A stretch of DNA of 64,000 bases. Origin: Mycobacterium barrassiae. GTDB taxonomy: Bacteria > Actinomycetota > Actinomycetes > Mycobacteriales > Mycobacteriaceae. Both the position numbers and the translations under genes were made by a program. Where the stretch lies: assembly GCF_025822765.1 (NCBI RefSeq), contig NZ_JACKUK010000046.1:1-64000 (forward strand), in the 5' to 3' direction. Each line of letters opens with the position of its first letter. The first letter of the stretch is position 1. Below are positions 26,544-35,064 of the stretch, one piece after another. Below the pieces are notes generated by a model that saw nothing but the letters and a program-made list of their open reading frames with translations, was not told where the DNA came from and did not search any database.

Positions 26544-27434
26544 GTGGACGCTCGCGACGCATTCTCTGGCGGCGTCGCCGTCATCACAGGGGCGGGCGCC
26601 GGTATCGGTGCGGGGCTGGCCCGCCACGCCAACGCGCTCGGGATGACCGTGGTGCTCGCCGATGTCGATGCCGATGCAATCGCCGCGCTGCGTGAGGAAC
26701 TGAACGCACGAGCCGGTTCGGCAGACTCGGCCGTTGGCGTCGTCTGCGACGTGCGCGACGCCGATGCGGTGGTCGACCTCGCCGAGCGCACCTACCGCGA
26801 TGTCGGTCCGGTGCGACTGCTTGTCAACAACGCAGGCGTCGAACAGTTCGGCTACCTGTGGGACACGCCGGTCGCCAATTGGCAGCGCGTCGTCGACGTC
26901 AACATCAGCGGGGTGTTCAACGGCATCCGGGCGTTCTTGCCGAAGATGATGGCATCCGACGAGAAGGCCTGGGTGTGGAACCTTTCGTCGATCGGCGGCG
27001 TCGCGGTGGTGCCGCTGCAGGCGCCCTACATCATGAGCAAGCACGCGGTGTTGGCACTGACCGAGTGCCTGCATCTAGAGGTGGCTGCTGCCGGGCACGA
27101 TCATCACATCCATGTCCAGGCCGTGCTGCCTGGAGCGGTCAAGTCCAACATCTTCGAATCGGCGGGTGGCGTCGACCCGGATTCGGCCGGCGACGTCACC
27201 GCCGCGGAATCGCAGCGTGCGGCAATGCTTGAGATCAAAGCCGACGCCATGGATCCGCTAGCCGCCGCCGAAGTGGTGTTCGATCAGGCCGTCGAGGACT
27301 CAGCACGCCGGTTCTACCTGCTCACGCAGCCCGACTACGTCGGGTCGGCGATGACGGAACGCGCGAATGTGCTTGCCGAACAACGCCCTCCGATATTGCG
27401 CACGAAGCGCCGATTCGACCCGGCGGCACAGTGA
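26544..27434 (+). CDS. Short-chain dehydrogenase
   Basis: 296-residue SDR with TGAGAGIGAG at the cofactor loop, NNAGVEQFG, LSSIGG and YIMSK as the catalytic Tyr/Lys. In an operon with acyl-CoA dehydrogenase and enoyl-CoA hydratase it may oxidise a hydroxyacyl intermediate or a ring hydroxyl. GTG 26544 starts three bases after the SnoaL-like stop. It overlaps the esterase gene by 4 bases (GTGA). Confidence 0.82.
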   Translation: MDARDAFSGGVAVITGAGAGIGAGLARHANALGMTVVLADVDADAIAALREELNARAGSADSAVGVVCDVRDADAVVDLAERTYRDVGPVRLLVNNAGVEQFGYLWDTPVANWQRVVDVNISGVFNGIRAFLPKMMASDEKAWVWNLSSIGGVAVVPLQAPYIMSKHAVLALTECLHLEVAAAGHDHHIHVQAVLPGAVKSNIFESAGGVDPDSAGDVTAAESQRAAMLEIKADAMDPLAAAEVVFDQAVEDSARRFYLLTQPDYVGSAMTERANVLAEQRPPILRTKRRFDPAAQ

Positions 27435-28372
27435 TACCCGCACTCGACCCCGATGCCGCGGCGCGGATCGCCTCATTCGGGCCGGTACCTTCGATGCGCG
27501 AGCGCGGACTGGCCGCGGTCCGGCAGGCAATCGAATCGGCTCCCCTGCCTGAGGACATGCCCGCGATGGCCGCCACCGTCGAGATGTCCATACCGGGGCC
27601 GGTGACTCCGATCCCGCTGCGGATACACCGTCCGACAAGGGATTCCAACGCACCGGTGATCGTGTACTTCCATGGCGGCGGGATGGTCATGGGGTCCAAC
27701 CACTCCTTCGAACCACTCGCCCGCGAGCTCGCGGCAGCGGCCAGCGCTGTCGTCGTCGCCGTCGACTACCGGCTGGCGCCCGAGTCGCCGCCGCCGGCCC
27801 AGTTCGAGGACGCCTATGCGGCGACGCAGTGGGTGGCCGACAATGCCGCAGCGCTCGATGTCGACGCCGGTCGGCTGGCCGTCGTCGGCGACAGCGCGGG
27901 CGGATCGCTCGCCGCCGCGGTGTGTCTGGCCGCCCGGGACGGGGATGGTCCTGACATCTGCGCGCAGGTGCTGTTGTATCCGGGACTCGACCGCGATATG
28001 ACGGTGGAGTCGATCAGCGCACTCGCCGATGCTCCGCTGCTGACCCGCGACGATATCGACTACATGCACGACCTCGCCGATGGCGGCGCGACTGCCCCGC
28101 ACGACCAGTACCGTGTCCCGGCGCTGGCCACCGATCTGGCCGGATTGCCGCCGGCGGTGGTGTTGACCGCCGAATGCGACCCGATCCGAGACTGGGGCGA
28201 ACGCTATGCCGCCCGATTGCGGGACGCCCGCGTGCAGGTCACGGTGACCCGATATCCGGGTATGTACCACGGCTTCCTGATGCGTTCGGACGCCACGGCC
28301 CGCGGCAGGTTGGCACTCGCCGAGACCGGGGCGCTACTGAGGGCCAAGTTCGCCAACCCCCTGCCCCACTAG
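27431..28372 (+). CDS. HSL-family alpha/beta hydrolase
   Basis: 313-residue esterase with HGGG (81-84), GDSAGG (Ser155), Asp in LTAECDPIRDWG and His in YPGMYHGF. It is a second member of the same family as the gene at 12.7 kb. It ends the operon begun by the CoA ligase. The operon has no thiolase, so hydrolysis of an ester or lactone at this step is a possible alternative to thiolysis. Confidence 0.84.
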   Translation: MIPALDPDAAARIASFGPVPSMRERGLAAVRQAIESAPLPEDMPAMAATVEMSIPGPVTPIPLRIHRPTRDSNAPVIVYFHGGGMVMGSNHSFEPLARELAAAASAVVVAVDYRLAPESPPPAQFEDAYAATQWVADNAAALDVDAGRLAVVGDSAGGSLAAAVCLAARDGDGPDICAQVLLYPGLDRDMTVESISALADAPLLTRDDIDYMHDLADGGATAPHDQYRVPALATDLAGLPPAVVLTAECDPIRDWGERYAARLRDARVQVTVTRYPGMYHGFLMRSDATARGRLALAETGALLRAKFANPLPH

Positions 28373-28405
28373 CCCGGCGATTGCCATCCCGATCACCGGA
28401 CAACT

Positions 28406-28423
28406 CACCACCGCAAGGTGGTG
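28406..28423. terminator. Hairpin after the esterase gene
   Basis: CACCACC-GCAA-GGTGGTG is a perfect 7-bp stem with a tetraloop, 33 bases after the esterase stop and 48 bases before the next start. It has no U-tract, so it could be a terminator, an attenuator or an RNA-stability element. Confidence 0.5.
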
Positions 28424-28471
28424 ACGCTACGCACAATCAAAAGCAACCAAGCACCGCAGAAGGAGACACAG

Positions 28472-29548
28472 ATGCTCACCGATGAGCGCCGGATGGCACT
28501 TTCCGACATCCTGCGTCCCGTGGCCCCGCCGCGCGAGATCGACCAGGTGTACACCGCCGACCAGCGCGAGCGCCTGCTCGGCGTGGTCCGCGACAACGGA
28601 CCGTGGAAACTGATCATCGCCCAGCATTTCGCCTCGGCGGAGGAGCTCATGGCGACCATGAGCGGTATGTTCCCGGAGGGTTTCGAGCCCTCCCTTGACC
28701 TGTTCCTCACCCCGACGTTCCGCGGTTATCTCGCCAACTACGGCACCGTCCTGTACCCCGAACTGCACGACTGCTTCTATAACGCGCAGTTCCTCGAGAT
28801 GGCGAAGAGTTACTGGAACGCGGAGTACGCGAAACCCGAACTCATGCTGTTCAACATCAATGGGCCGTGCGCCAACCGCGACCCGGGCCACCTCGATTCA
28901 CCGAGCTTCCGCGGTATCCGTCACGAGAACGCGCCGACGTGGCTGTGCAGCGTGATGGGCAAGTCGGGGCTGTTCTCCGACTACCTGATCAAGATGGCTC
29001 AGGTCATCACGTGGTTTTCGCTCGACGAGGGCAGCGGCTTCACCTACTGGCCCGACGGACCGCTCAAAGCGCCGCGGCGGGTACTGCCCCCGATCAACAA
29101 CCGCGGCGTGGTGGTTCAGAACGAAATGATGGTGCACCGCGGCGAGGCGAACGGCCCACTGGAGCAACAGGTTCCGGCCGGCCTCTCATTCGACACGGTC
29201 TTCTCCGGCGACCCGGCCGACCGCGACCACTGGCTGCTGCGCAACGGTGACGACGTGATCGCCCGGCACCACACCGATGAACTGCGCTTCCTCGTGCACT
29301 GGTCGGCCGAGGTCTTCACCGACTTCGACGAGCTGAAGAAGAACATGGAGGGCTCCGACGACCTGACGATCGAGAAGGCCATCGACATGATGGTCGATGA
29401 CCTCACCTCCAAGGGCATCAAGCTCGACGTGCCCAGCGAGCCACTGCATGACGCGGCTTTCATTGCGGCGCTCAACGCGGCCTACGACCTGGGCGGTCCG
29501 ACGACCTACCCGGAAGAGGCGCCGATCAGCGCGTTCCAATTGGCCTAG
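28472..29548 (+). CDS. Unrecognised protein with an HxD...H pattern, possible non-haem iron enzyme
   Basis: 358 residues that I cannot place in a named family. His140-Leu-Asp142 (GHLDSPSFRG) and His222 (MVHRGEANGP) have the order and roughly the spacing of the Fe(II)-binding HxD...H triad of phytanoyl-CoA-type 2-oxoglutarate oxygenases. Arg272 (ELRFLVHW) could bind the co-substrate but sits farther away than usual. Aromatic-rich segments (WFSLDEGSGFTYWPDG) fit a cupin barrel. AAGGAG before ATG 28472 sets the start. It lies between two catabolic units and may form an operon with the SnoaL-like gene 42 bases downstream. Confidence 0.6.
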   Translation: MLTDERRMALSDILRPVAPPREIDQVYTADQRERLLGVVRDNGPWKLIIAQHFASAEELMATMSGMFPEGFEPSLDLFLTPTFRGYLANYGTVLYPELHDCFYNAQFLEMAKSYWNAEYAKPELMLFNINGPCANRDPGHLDSPSFRGIRHENAPTWLCSVMGKSGLFSDYLIKMAQVITWFSLDEGSGFTYWPDGPLKAPRRVLPPINNRGVVVQNEMMVHRGEANGPLEQQVPAGLSFDTVFSGDPADRDHWLLRNGDDVIARHHTDELRFLVHWSAEVFTDFDELKKNMEGSDDLTIEKAIDMMVDDLTSKGIKLDVPSEPLHDAAFIAALNAAYDLGGPTTYPEEAPISAFQLA

Positions 29549-29590
29549 CGACTGCGGCAGTGAATGCCGCCGACCCTAGGAGTGTGCGCG

Positions 29591-30022
29591 ATGGGCTGTG
29601 ACTGTGCCGACCGTCAGGCGATCATCGACGTCCTCAACACCTACGCGACGTCCCTCGACGCTCGGGACTGGCAGGGCTTGACGGACGTGTTTCATCCGCA
29701 AGCCACGGCAGACTACGGCGGTGAAGTAACCGGACAAGGCGCCGTCATCGACACCATCCGTAGTTTCCTGGGTGGCTGTGGACCGTCGCAGCACCTATTG
29801 GGCAACTACCAGATTGCGATCGACGGTGATCACGCGGAATCGGCGACGAAGGCCCGCGTGCTGCACGTCGGTGCGGGCGAACGCGCGAAGCTGACCCCGT
29901 ACGAGGCCATCGGCGTCTACCGGGACCGCCACATTCGAACCGCGGAAGGATGGCGAATCCTGCACCGTCACTTCGACGTTCAGATCACCCTGGGGGACTT
30001 CAACGTCCTCGGGCCGGGCTGA
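29591..30022 (+). CDS. SnoaL-like / NTF2-fold protein
   Basis: 143 residues with DRQAIIDVLNTYATSLDARD, a helix typical of SnoaL-like proteins, then FHPQATADYGG and the strand GWRILHRHFDVQ. Possible roles are isomerase, dehydratase or cyclase. ATG 29591 lies eight bases after AGGAG and is preferred to the in-frame ATG at 29564. It converges with the SDR gene. Confidence 0.72.
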   Translation: MGCDCADRQAIIDVLNTYATSLDARDWQGLTDVFHPQATADYGGEVTGQGAVIDTIRSFLGGCGPSQHLLGNYQIAIDGDHAESATKARVLHVGAGERAKLTPYEAIGVYRDRHIRTAEGWRILHRHFDVQITLGDFNVLGPG

Positions 30023-30030
30023 TCGGCCGT

Positions 30031-30843
30031 CTAGCGCACTATCACCGAGCTCGGCTCCCGCGGTGCGCCCATCATGTCGCGGTGCGACGGCGGTTGCCTG
30101 CCCTCGACGTCGGTGATGCCGTACCGCTGCGCGATCTCGGCCCCGATCACGGTGTGACCGGACAGCTGCACGATGTCGGGATCGCGGTAGAGCGCGTTGA
30201 TCACATGACCGGTGAACTCAGGGGTTTCGGCGTGCTTGGCGGTCTCGGCCAGCGCATCGGGATGACCGTCGAAGGCACTGCGGAAACGTTCGGTGAGCAG
30301 GATGCCCATCCAGATCGACACCGTCGCCACCCCGGTGCCGCAGAAGTCGACCGCCATATCGGCGGCCATCTTGTCCACGCCCGCCTTCTGCGCCCCGTAG
30401 GCCGGGCCGTGCATGTAGCACACCGATCCCGGCGACGACGTGAACGCGATCAGGCCGCCGCGTCCCCCGCGCACCATCAACGGCGCTGCATACCAGGACG
30501 CCACATACGCCGACCGCAGACCCACGTCCAGAATGTCGGCCAGCTCGAGCGGCTTGTCCCAGAACGGCTTCGGGCTGACCAACTCGTCGTGAACGGCCGC
30601 GGCGTTGTTCACCAGCAGGTCCAATCGGCCCTGTTCGTCGTTGACTCGCTTGAACAGTGCGGCCACCGCGTCGTCGTCGCGGTGGTCGACGGATACGGCG
30701 ATCCCACCGTCACCCGGGTCGGTCACCGTTCTGCCGGTGAGGTACACCCGCCAGCCGTCGGCGACGAGCGCGGCGCCGATGCCGCGCCCCGCGCCTCGAC
30801 TTGCCCCTGTCACGACCGCTACCGGCGGCCCAGTTCCTGTCAC
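30031..30843 (-). CDS. Short-chain dehydrogenase
   Basis: 270-residue SDR with TGASRGAGRG, NNAAAVHD in place of the usual NNAG, FTSSPGS and YGAQK as the catalytic Tyr/Lys. It belongs to the group of larger SDRs resembling DHRS1. TAGCTT seven bases before GTG 30843 marks a leaderless start. Neighbours suggest a steroid or terpenoid substrate. Confidence 0.8.
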   Translation of the reverse strand: MTGTGPPVAVVTGASRGAGRGIGAALVADGWRVYLTGRTVTDPGDGGIAVSVDHRDDDAVAALFKRVNDEQGRLDLLVNNAAAVHDELVSPKPFWDKPLELADILDVGLRSAYVASWYAAPLMVRGGRGGLIAFTSSPGSVCYMHGPAYGAQKAGVDKMAADMAVDFCGTGVATVSIWMGILLTERFRSAFDGHPDALAETAKHAETPEFTGHVINALYRDPDIVQLSGHTVIGAEIAQRYGITDVEGRQPPSHRDMMGAPREPSSVIVR

Positions 30844-30853
30844 AGGGTTGAAG

Positions 30854-31150
30854 CTACGTCGTCACCCGCTCCGATTCATCCACCACAGGCAATTCGCCGT
30901 TGCGAACCGCATCGGTGATCGAGGCGGTCAGCGCCGAGCAGGCCAGAAACACGTTCCGTCCCGCGTGCACCGACAGCTTGTTGGCCTGCCGGCGCTCGGC
31001 GCAGCGATCCATCGCTTCGGCATCCCACTGCACACTGGTCTGATTCCAACTGCTCTTGCGCGCCCATACGCTAGCGCCGCAGTTGCGGCACGCGACGGGC
31101 ACCATCGGAGCGTCCGCGAGGCGGTTGTCCTCGCGGACCCGCGAGGTCAT
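30854..31150 (-). CDS. Small conserved protein with a CxxC motif
   Basis: 98 residues with CRNCG near residue 21, a possible half zinc or redox site, then a helical remainder (AMDRCAERRQANKL, FLACSALTASITDAV). ATG 31150 overlaps the stop of the KshA-like gene by 4 bases, so the two are translated together. I do not recognise a family. Its conserved coupling to a Rieske oxygenase suggests an accessory role. Confidence 0.65.
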   Translation of the reverse strand: MTSRVREDNRLADAPMVPVACRNCGASVWARKSSWNQTSVQWDAEAMDRCAERRQANKLSVHAGRNVFLACSALTASITDAVRNGELPVVDESERVTT

Positions 31151-32298
31151 CCGGGTTGCCCCGCAGCAGCACCCGCGGTCCGCGCCTCGATGTTGGCCTC
31201 GACCTCCTTCATCCACGCTTCGTACGGTTTGGTGGTGTCGAGTTCGAACTCGAAGCGCGCCACCATATCCGGTTCGATGTCGGCCACGTCGACGTAGAAC
31301 TGCTCGTACCACCGACGCAGCTGATAGACCGGCCCGTCCTCCTCGACCAGCAGCGGGTTGTCGATGCGAGTCTTGTTGCGCCAGATCGCAACATCCTGCT
31401 CGAAGCCCATCTTCACGAAGTCGCCGAGGCCGATCGCGGTCTGCATCGCCAAATCGTCGGGCAGCGATTCTGACTTCTTCACGATGATTCCGTACTGCAG
31501 CACAAAGGAATTCGTATCGATCGGATAGTGGCAGTTGATCAGGACGGTGTGGTGATCGACGTCGGTGTAGTGGTAGGTCAGGTCGTCGATCATGAATGAC
31601 GGGCCGTAATACGAGGCGACCGACGTGGTGCCCAACATCTGCGTCTCGCCGGGCTCACTCAAGTCTGGCCGCCCGGCACTGTTCATGTACTGCGTGGCAA
31701 CGTGACCCTCGAAGATGTTCTTGAAATGCGTCGGCAGCGATCCATGGATGTAGAAGAAATGCGCCATGTCCACGACGTTGTCGATGATTTCGCGACAGTT
31801 GGTGTGGACCACGGTGGTGTACCAGTGCCAGTCCGTCCACTCGTCACTCGTGGCACCCTCGATGCGGGGAATGGTCACATCGTCGGGCGGCGGATTGCCC
31901 TCCGGGTCGTTCCAGACGAACAGCATGCCGTCCTGTTCGAGCGTGTGCCATGTCGCGGTGCGCGCCAACCGCGGAGTCCGCCGGGCATACGGCACCTGCT
32001 TACACCGGCCGTCGCCGCCCCAGCGCCAGTCGTGGAAGGGGCACGCAATCTCGTTGCCCTTCACGGTGCCCTGTGACAAGTCGCCACCCATGTGGCGGCA
32101 ATAGGCGTCCAGCACGTTGATCTTGCCGTCACCGCTGCGGAACACAACGAGCTTCTGCCCGAAAGCGGTGACGGCATGCGGCTTACCGTCGCCGAAGTCT
32201 CTGATCAGGCCAAGACAGTGCCAGCCGCGGGCAAACCGGGTCGGCGCGCCTTGTGTCTCGATGAGCCGAATCTCGTCGGCCGAGGGCTGCGATGTCAT
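31147..32298 (-). CDS. KshA-like Rieske oxygenase (3-ketosteroid 9-alpha-hydroxylase type)
   Basis: 383 residues. The Rieske cluster ligands are Cys67, His69, Cys86 and His89 (YCRHMGG, CPFHDW), and the mononuclear-iron histidines are His180 and His185 in DNVVDMAHFFYIHG; KshA of M. tuberculosis has them at nearly the same positions. Family members hydroxylate C9 of a 3-ketosteroid, which together with KstD opens ring B. No reductase is next to it. It diverges from the KstD-like gene. The GGAGGT site abuts ATG 32298 unusually closely. Confidence 0.87.
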   Translation of the reverse strand: MTSQPSADEIRLIETQGAPTRFARGWHCLGLIRDFGDGKPHAVTAFGQKLVVFRSGDGKINVLDAYCRHMGGDLSQGTVKGNEIACPFHDWRWGGDGRCKQVPYARRTPRLARTATWHTLEQDGMLFVWNDPEGNPPPDDVTIPRIEGATSDEWTDWHWYTTVVHTNCREIIDNVVDMAHFFYIHGSLPTHFKNIFEGHVATQYMNSAGRPDLSEPGETQMLGTTSVASYYGPSFMIDDLTYHYTDVDHHTVLINCHYPIDTNSFVLQYGIIVKKSESLPDDLAMQTAIGLGDFVKMGFEQDVAIWRNKTRIDNPLLVEEDGPVYQLRRWYEQFYVDVADIEPDMVARFEFELDTTKPYEAWMKEVEANIEARTAGAAAGQPG

Positions 32299-32400
32299 AC
32301 CTCCGATTGAACCGCTCCCCGCGCCGTTCGACCGGTAAATGTTCCGCTCACCAGGAGACCGATCCGTCCCCGTACTGGGTCTGCACCTACGGTGTCACCC

Positions 32401-34104
32401 GTGACCAGCCACAGCATGACCATTCCCGCGGGCCTTCCGGTCGGTGACACCACTGTCGACCTGCTCATAGTCGGCTCAGGCACGGGGGCGGCAGCCGCGC
32501 TGGCCACCTCTGAACTGGGGCTGTCGGTGCTGATCGTCGAGAAGTCGTCGTATTTCGGCGGGTCCACCGCCCGTTCGGGTGGGGCCCTGTGGCTGCCCGC
32601 CAGTTCGGTCCTGCGCGGGGACCGAGGCAACGACACTGCCGAGCGTGCACGGACCTACCTTCGATCGGTGGTGGCAGGCACCGCACCGGAGCAGCGGTCG
32701 GACGCCTTCGTCGCCAATGTCGACGCCACCATCGCCTTGCTGGCGCGCCGAACCCCGATGAAGCTGTTCTGGGCACGGGACTACTCCGACTATCACGCGG
32801 AGGCGCCGGGCGGCTCGGCGGCCGGCCGCACCTGCGAATGCCGTCCACTGAACACCTCGATTCTCGGCGAGTACCGCGACAGGCTGCGACCGGGCGTCAT
32901 GGAAGCGTCGATGCCCCTTCCGACGACCGGTGCCGACTACCGCTGGATGAACCTGGTGGCCCGCGTCCCGCGTAAAGGCATTCCCACGATCGCCAAACGG
33001 CTTGTCCAGGGGGTGGGCGGCCTGCTGGCGGGCCGCCGCTACGCCGCCGGCGGTCAAGCGTTGACGGCGGGCCTGTTCGCAGGTGTCCTGAAAGCCGGGG
33101 TTCCGATCTGGACGAATACCACGTTGGTCAAGCTGATCGGGGACTCCGATCACGTCACCGGTGCGGTCGTCGAACAGGGCGGACGCGAAATCACCGTCAC
33201 CGCGCGCCGCGGTGTGGTGCTGGCCGCCGGCGGCTTCGACCACAACATGGAGATGCGGTGGAAGTTCCAGTCCGAGACGCTGGGCCCGAATCTCAGCCTC
33301 GGTGCCGAAGCCAACACCGGCGACGCCATCCGAATCGCCCAGGACATCGGCGCGGCAACGGATCTGATGGACCAGGCGTGGTGGTTCCCCGCCGTGGCAC
33401 CTCTTCCGGACAAGGCGCCGGCGGTGATGCTGGCCGAACGCTCACTGCCGGGATCGTTGATCGTCGACCAGCACGGCAAGCGGTTCGCCAACGAATCGGC
33501 CGACTACATGTCATTCGGCCAGCGACTCCTGGAGCTCGACAAAGAAGGCAACCGGGTCGAAGACATGTGGATCGTGTTCGATCAGCAGTACCGCAACAGT
33601 TACGTCTTTGCCGCAGAGCTGTTTCCACGCATGGCAATACCGAAAGCCTGGTACGACGCCGGCATTGCGGTACGAGCGGACACGCTGGCAGAACTCGGCG
33701 CCAAGATGGGGGTCCCTGTCACCAGCTTCACCGAGACCATGACGCGATTCAACGAGAATGCTTGTGCCGGTGAAGATCACGACTTCGGACGTGGTCGCGG
33801 CGCCTATGACCGGTACTACGGCGACCCCACCGTGACACCGAACCCGAACCTACGTCCGCTGCTCGAGGGTCCCTTCTACGCGGTCAAGATGGTGCTCTCC
33901 GACCTGGGCACCTGCGGCGGTTTGCGCGCAGACGAGCGCGCCCGGGTGCTTCGCGAGGACGGCACGGCGATCGACGGGCTGTATGCGATCGGCAACACGG
34001 CAGCCAACGCATTTGGTGCGACGTATCCGGGGGCGGGAGCGACGATCGCCCAGGGATTGGTATTCGGCTATGTCGCAGCCAAGGACGCGGCGGCCCGAAT
34101 CTGA
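32401..34104 (+). CDS. KstD-like 3-ketosteroid delta-1-dehydrogenase
   Basis: 567-residue flavoprotein with GSGTGAAAAL at the N-terminal FAD site, FGGSTARSGGALWLP, FYAVKMVLSDLGTCGG and the C-terminal GLYAIGNTAANAFGATYPG with GAGATIAQGLVFGY, as in KstD enzymes that introduce the 1,2 double bond. Ring opening of steroids needs this activity together with KshA, its divergent neighbour. TACGGT seven bases before GTG 32401 indicates a leaderless start, which rules against GTG 32392. Substrate range may differ from the cholesterol enzyme. Confidence 0.85.
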   Translation: MTSHSMTIPAGLPVGDTTVDLLIVGSGTGAAAALATSELGLSVLIVEKSSYFGGSTARSGGALWLPASSVLRGDRGNDTAERARTYLRSVVAGTAPEQRSDAFVANVDATIALLARRTPMKLFWARDYSDYHAEAPGGSAAGRTCECRPLNTSILGEYRDRLRPGVMEASMPLPTTGADYRWMNLVARVPRKGIPTIAKRLVQGVGGLLAGRRYAAGGQALTAGLFAGVLKAGVPIWTNTTLVKLIGDSDHVTGAVVEQGGREITVTARRGVVLAAGGFDHNMEMRWKFQSETLGPNLSLGAEANTGDAIRIAQDIGAATDLMDQAWWFPAVAPLPDKAPAVMLAERSLPGSLIVDQHGKRFANESADYMSFGQRLLELDKEGNRVEDMWIVFDQQYRNSYVFAAELFPRMAIPKAWYDAGIAVRADTLAELGAKMGVPVTSFTETMTRFNENACAGEDHDFGRGRGAYDRYYGDPTVTPNPNLRPLLEGPFYAVKMVLSDLGTCGGLRADERARVLREDGTAIDGLYAIGNTAANAFGATYPGAGATIAQGLVFGYVAAKDAAARI

Positions 34105-34113
34105 CCGCGGCGC

Positions 34114-34788
34114 TCAGTCCGCGTCGTCGGCATCCGCCTGGCGTTCGATTTCGTACCAGTAATCCGGTGCGGGCCACGCGATACGGCCGCGCTCGTCGCG
34201 GGCCGCTTGAGGAAAAGCAACTTCGGCTTCGTCGAGTTCCTTGATCATCTGCAGCGCGAGCTCACGCTCATTGGTGTAGTAGCGTTCAGCCCACCGCAAT
34301 GCGACCCGCGCATACGCCCATGACGGGTCTGCCCCTGCCCATTTCGCGTCCTTGGCCGCCTTGCGCTCCATCTCGTCCGTGTAATCCACGTACTCCTGGA
34401 GGATTTCCTTCAGCCGGGAGGGCGTGGTGAGATGCCCGAATGTCATCCGCAGCAGCGGACCGTGCTTGAGGGAAGGCGGGTCAACCGGAGATTCGTTGGC
34501 CCACTTGGTCACCGCCTCGAGGCCTTCCGGCGTTATCTTGTACAACCGCCGACTGCGCGCCCCGCCGGTTGTCTCCACCCGGGATGTGGCCAAGCCGAGT
34601 CGCTCGAGTTTCTTGAGTTCCGAGTAGATCTGACTGTACGCAGGACTGCCGTAGAAAAACCTCATGCTCCAGTCGATCCACTTCCGGATGTCATAACCCG
34701 AAAGCTCGTGTTCATAGGAGAGCAAACCGAGCAGCGCCCAACTGGTCGATGCCAGATTCGGCTTGTCTGGCTGCTCGCTGCCGCCCAT
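34114..34788 (-). CDS. PadR-family transcriptional regulator
   Basis: 224 residues. The N-terminal winged helix (STSWALLGLLSYEHELSGYD, then SQIYSELKKLERLGLATSRV with a wing) is followed by the PadR C-terminal helical dimerisation region and a C-terminal tail. TACGCT lies six bases before ATG 34788, a leaderless start, and is covered by the dyad GTTAC-GCT-GTAAC. A second dyad of PadR consensus form lies at 34863-34878. It probably represses itself and the divergent thioesterase-SDR genes. It converges with the KstD-like gene. Confidence 0.87.
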   Translation of the reverse strand: MGGSEQPDKPNLASTSWALLGLLSYEHELSGYDIRKWIDWSMRFFYGSPAYSQIYSELKKLERLGLATSRVETTGGARSRRLYKITPEGLEAVTKWANESPVDPPSLKHGPLLRMTFGHLTTPSRLKEILQEYVDYTDEMERKAAKDAKWAGADPSWAYARVALRWAERYYTNERELALQMIKELDEAEVAFPQAARDERGRIAWPAPDYWYEIERQADADDAD

Positions 34789-34789
34789 C

Positions 34790-34802
34790 GTTACAGCGTA
34801 AC
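34790..34802. promoter_or_regulatory. Dyad over the PadR gene start
   Basis: GTTAC-AGC-GTAAC is a perfect inverted repeat that includes the -10-like hexamer and the presumed transcription start of the padR gene. It would be a natural site for autorepression. Confidence 0.5.
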
Positions 34803-35064
34803 AACCCTGGTCAGTCGCGACAGCCCACTCACCACTGGCCGGGAGAAGACGTTGCGCACCACATGTGTTTGCACACATCCTTCCTTTTGTAGCGACCTTT
34901 TTTCGGTACCCGACATCAGATCGGAGGACGATGGCACTGATGTCTCTCAGTCGGCAGCCAATTCGGCCCGCAATGCGTCTTGCGATCACCTACACACAGA
35001 CCACTGCGCTGCACTCTCAAGAGGCGCCGCACCCCGTAATTGTGCGTGCCTCCGGCGGAGTCGC
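34803..35064. other. AT-richer divergent region between padR and the thioesterase gene
   Basis: The stretch is lower in GC than its surroundings, including a T-rich run near 34881-34902. It contains the PadR-type operator. Short frames crossing it (for example 34865-35068) show no protein-like content, and I treat it as promoter and leader. Confidence 0.5.
34863..34878. promoter_or_regulatory. PadR-type operator, ATGT-N8-ACAT
   Basis: ATGTGTTTGCACACAT is a perfect 6-base dyad with a 4-base centre and fits the ATGT-N8-ACAT consensus described for PadR operators. It is 75 bases upstream of the padR gene in the region shared with the divergent thioesterase gene. Confidence 0.6.

Noticed and set aside
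34432-35064. Upstream extension of the thioesterase frame
   Set aside because: It would run antisense through padR; ATG 35065 has a suitable ribosome-binding site and gives the family length.
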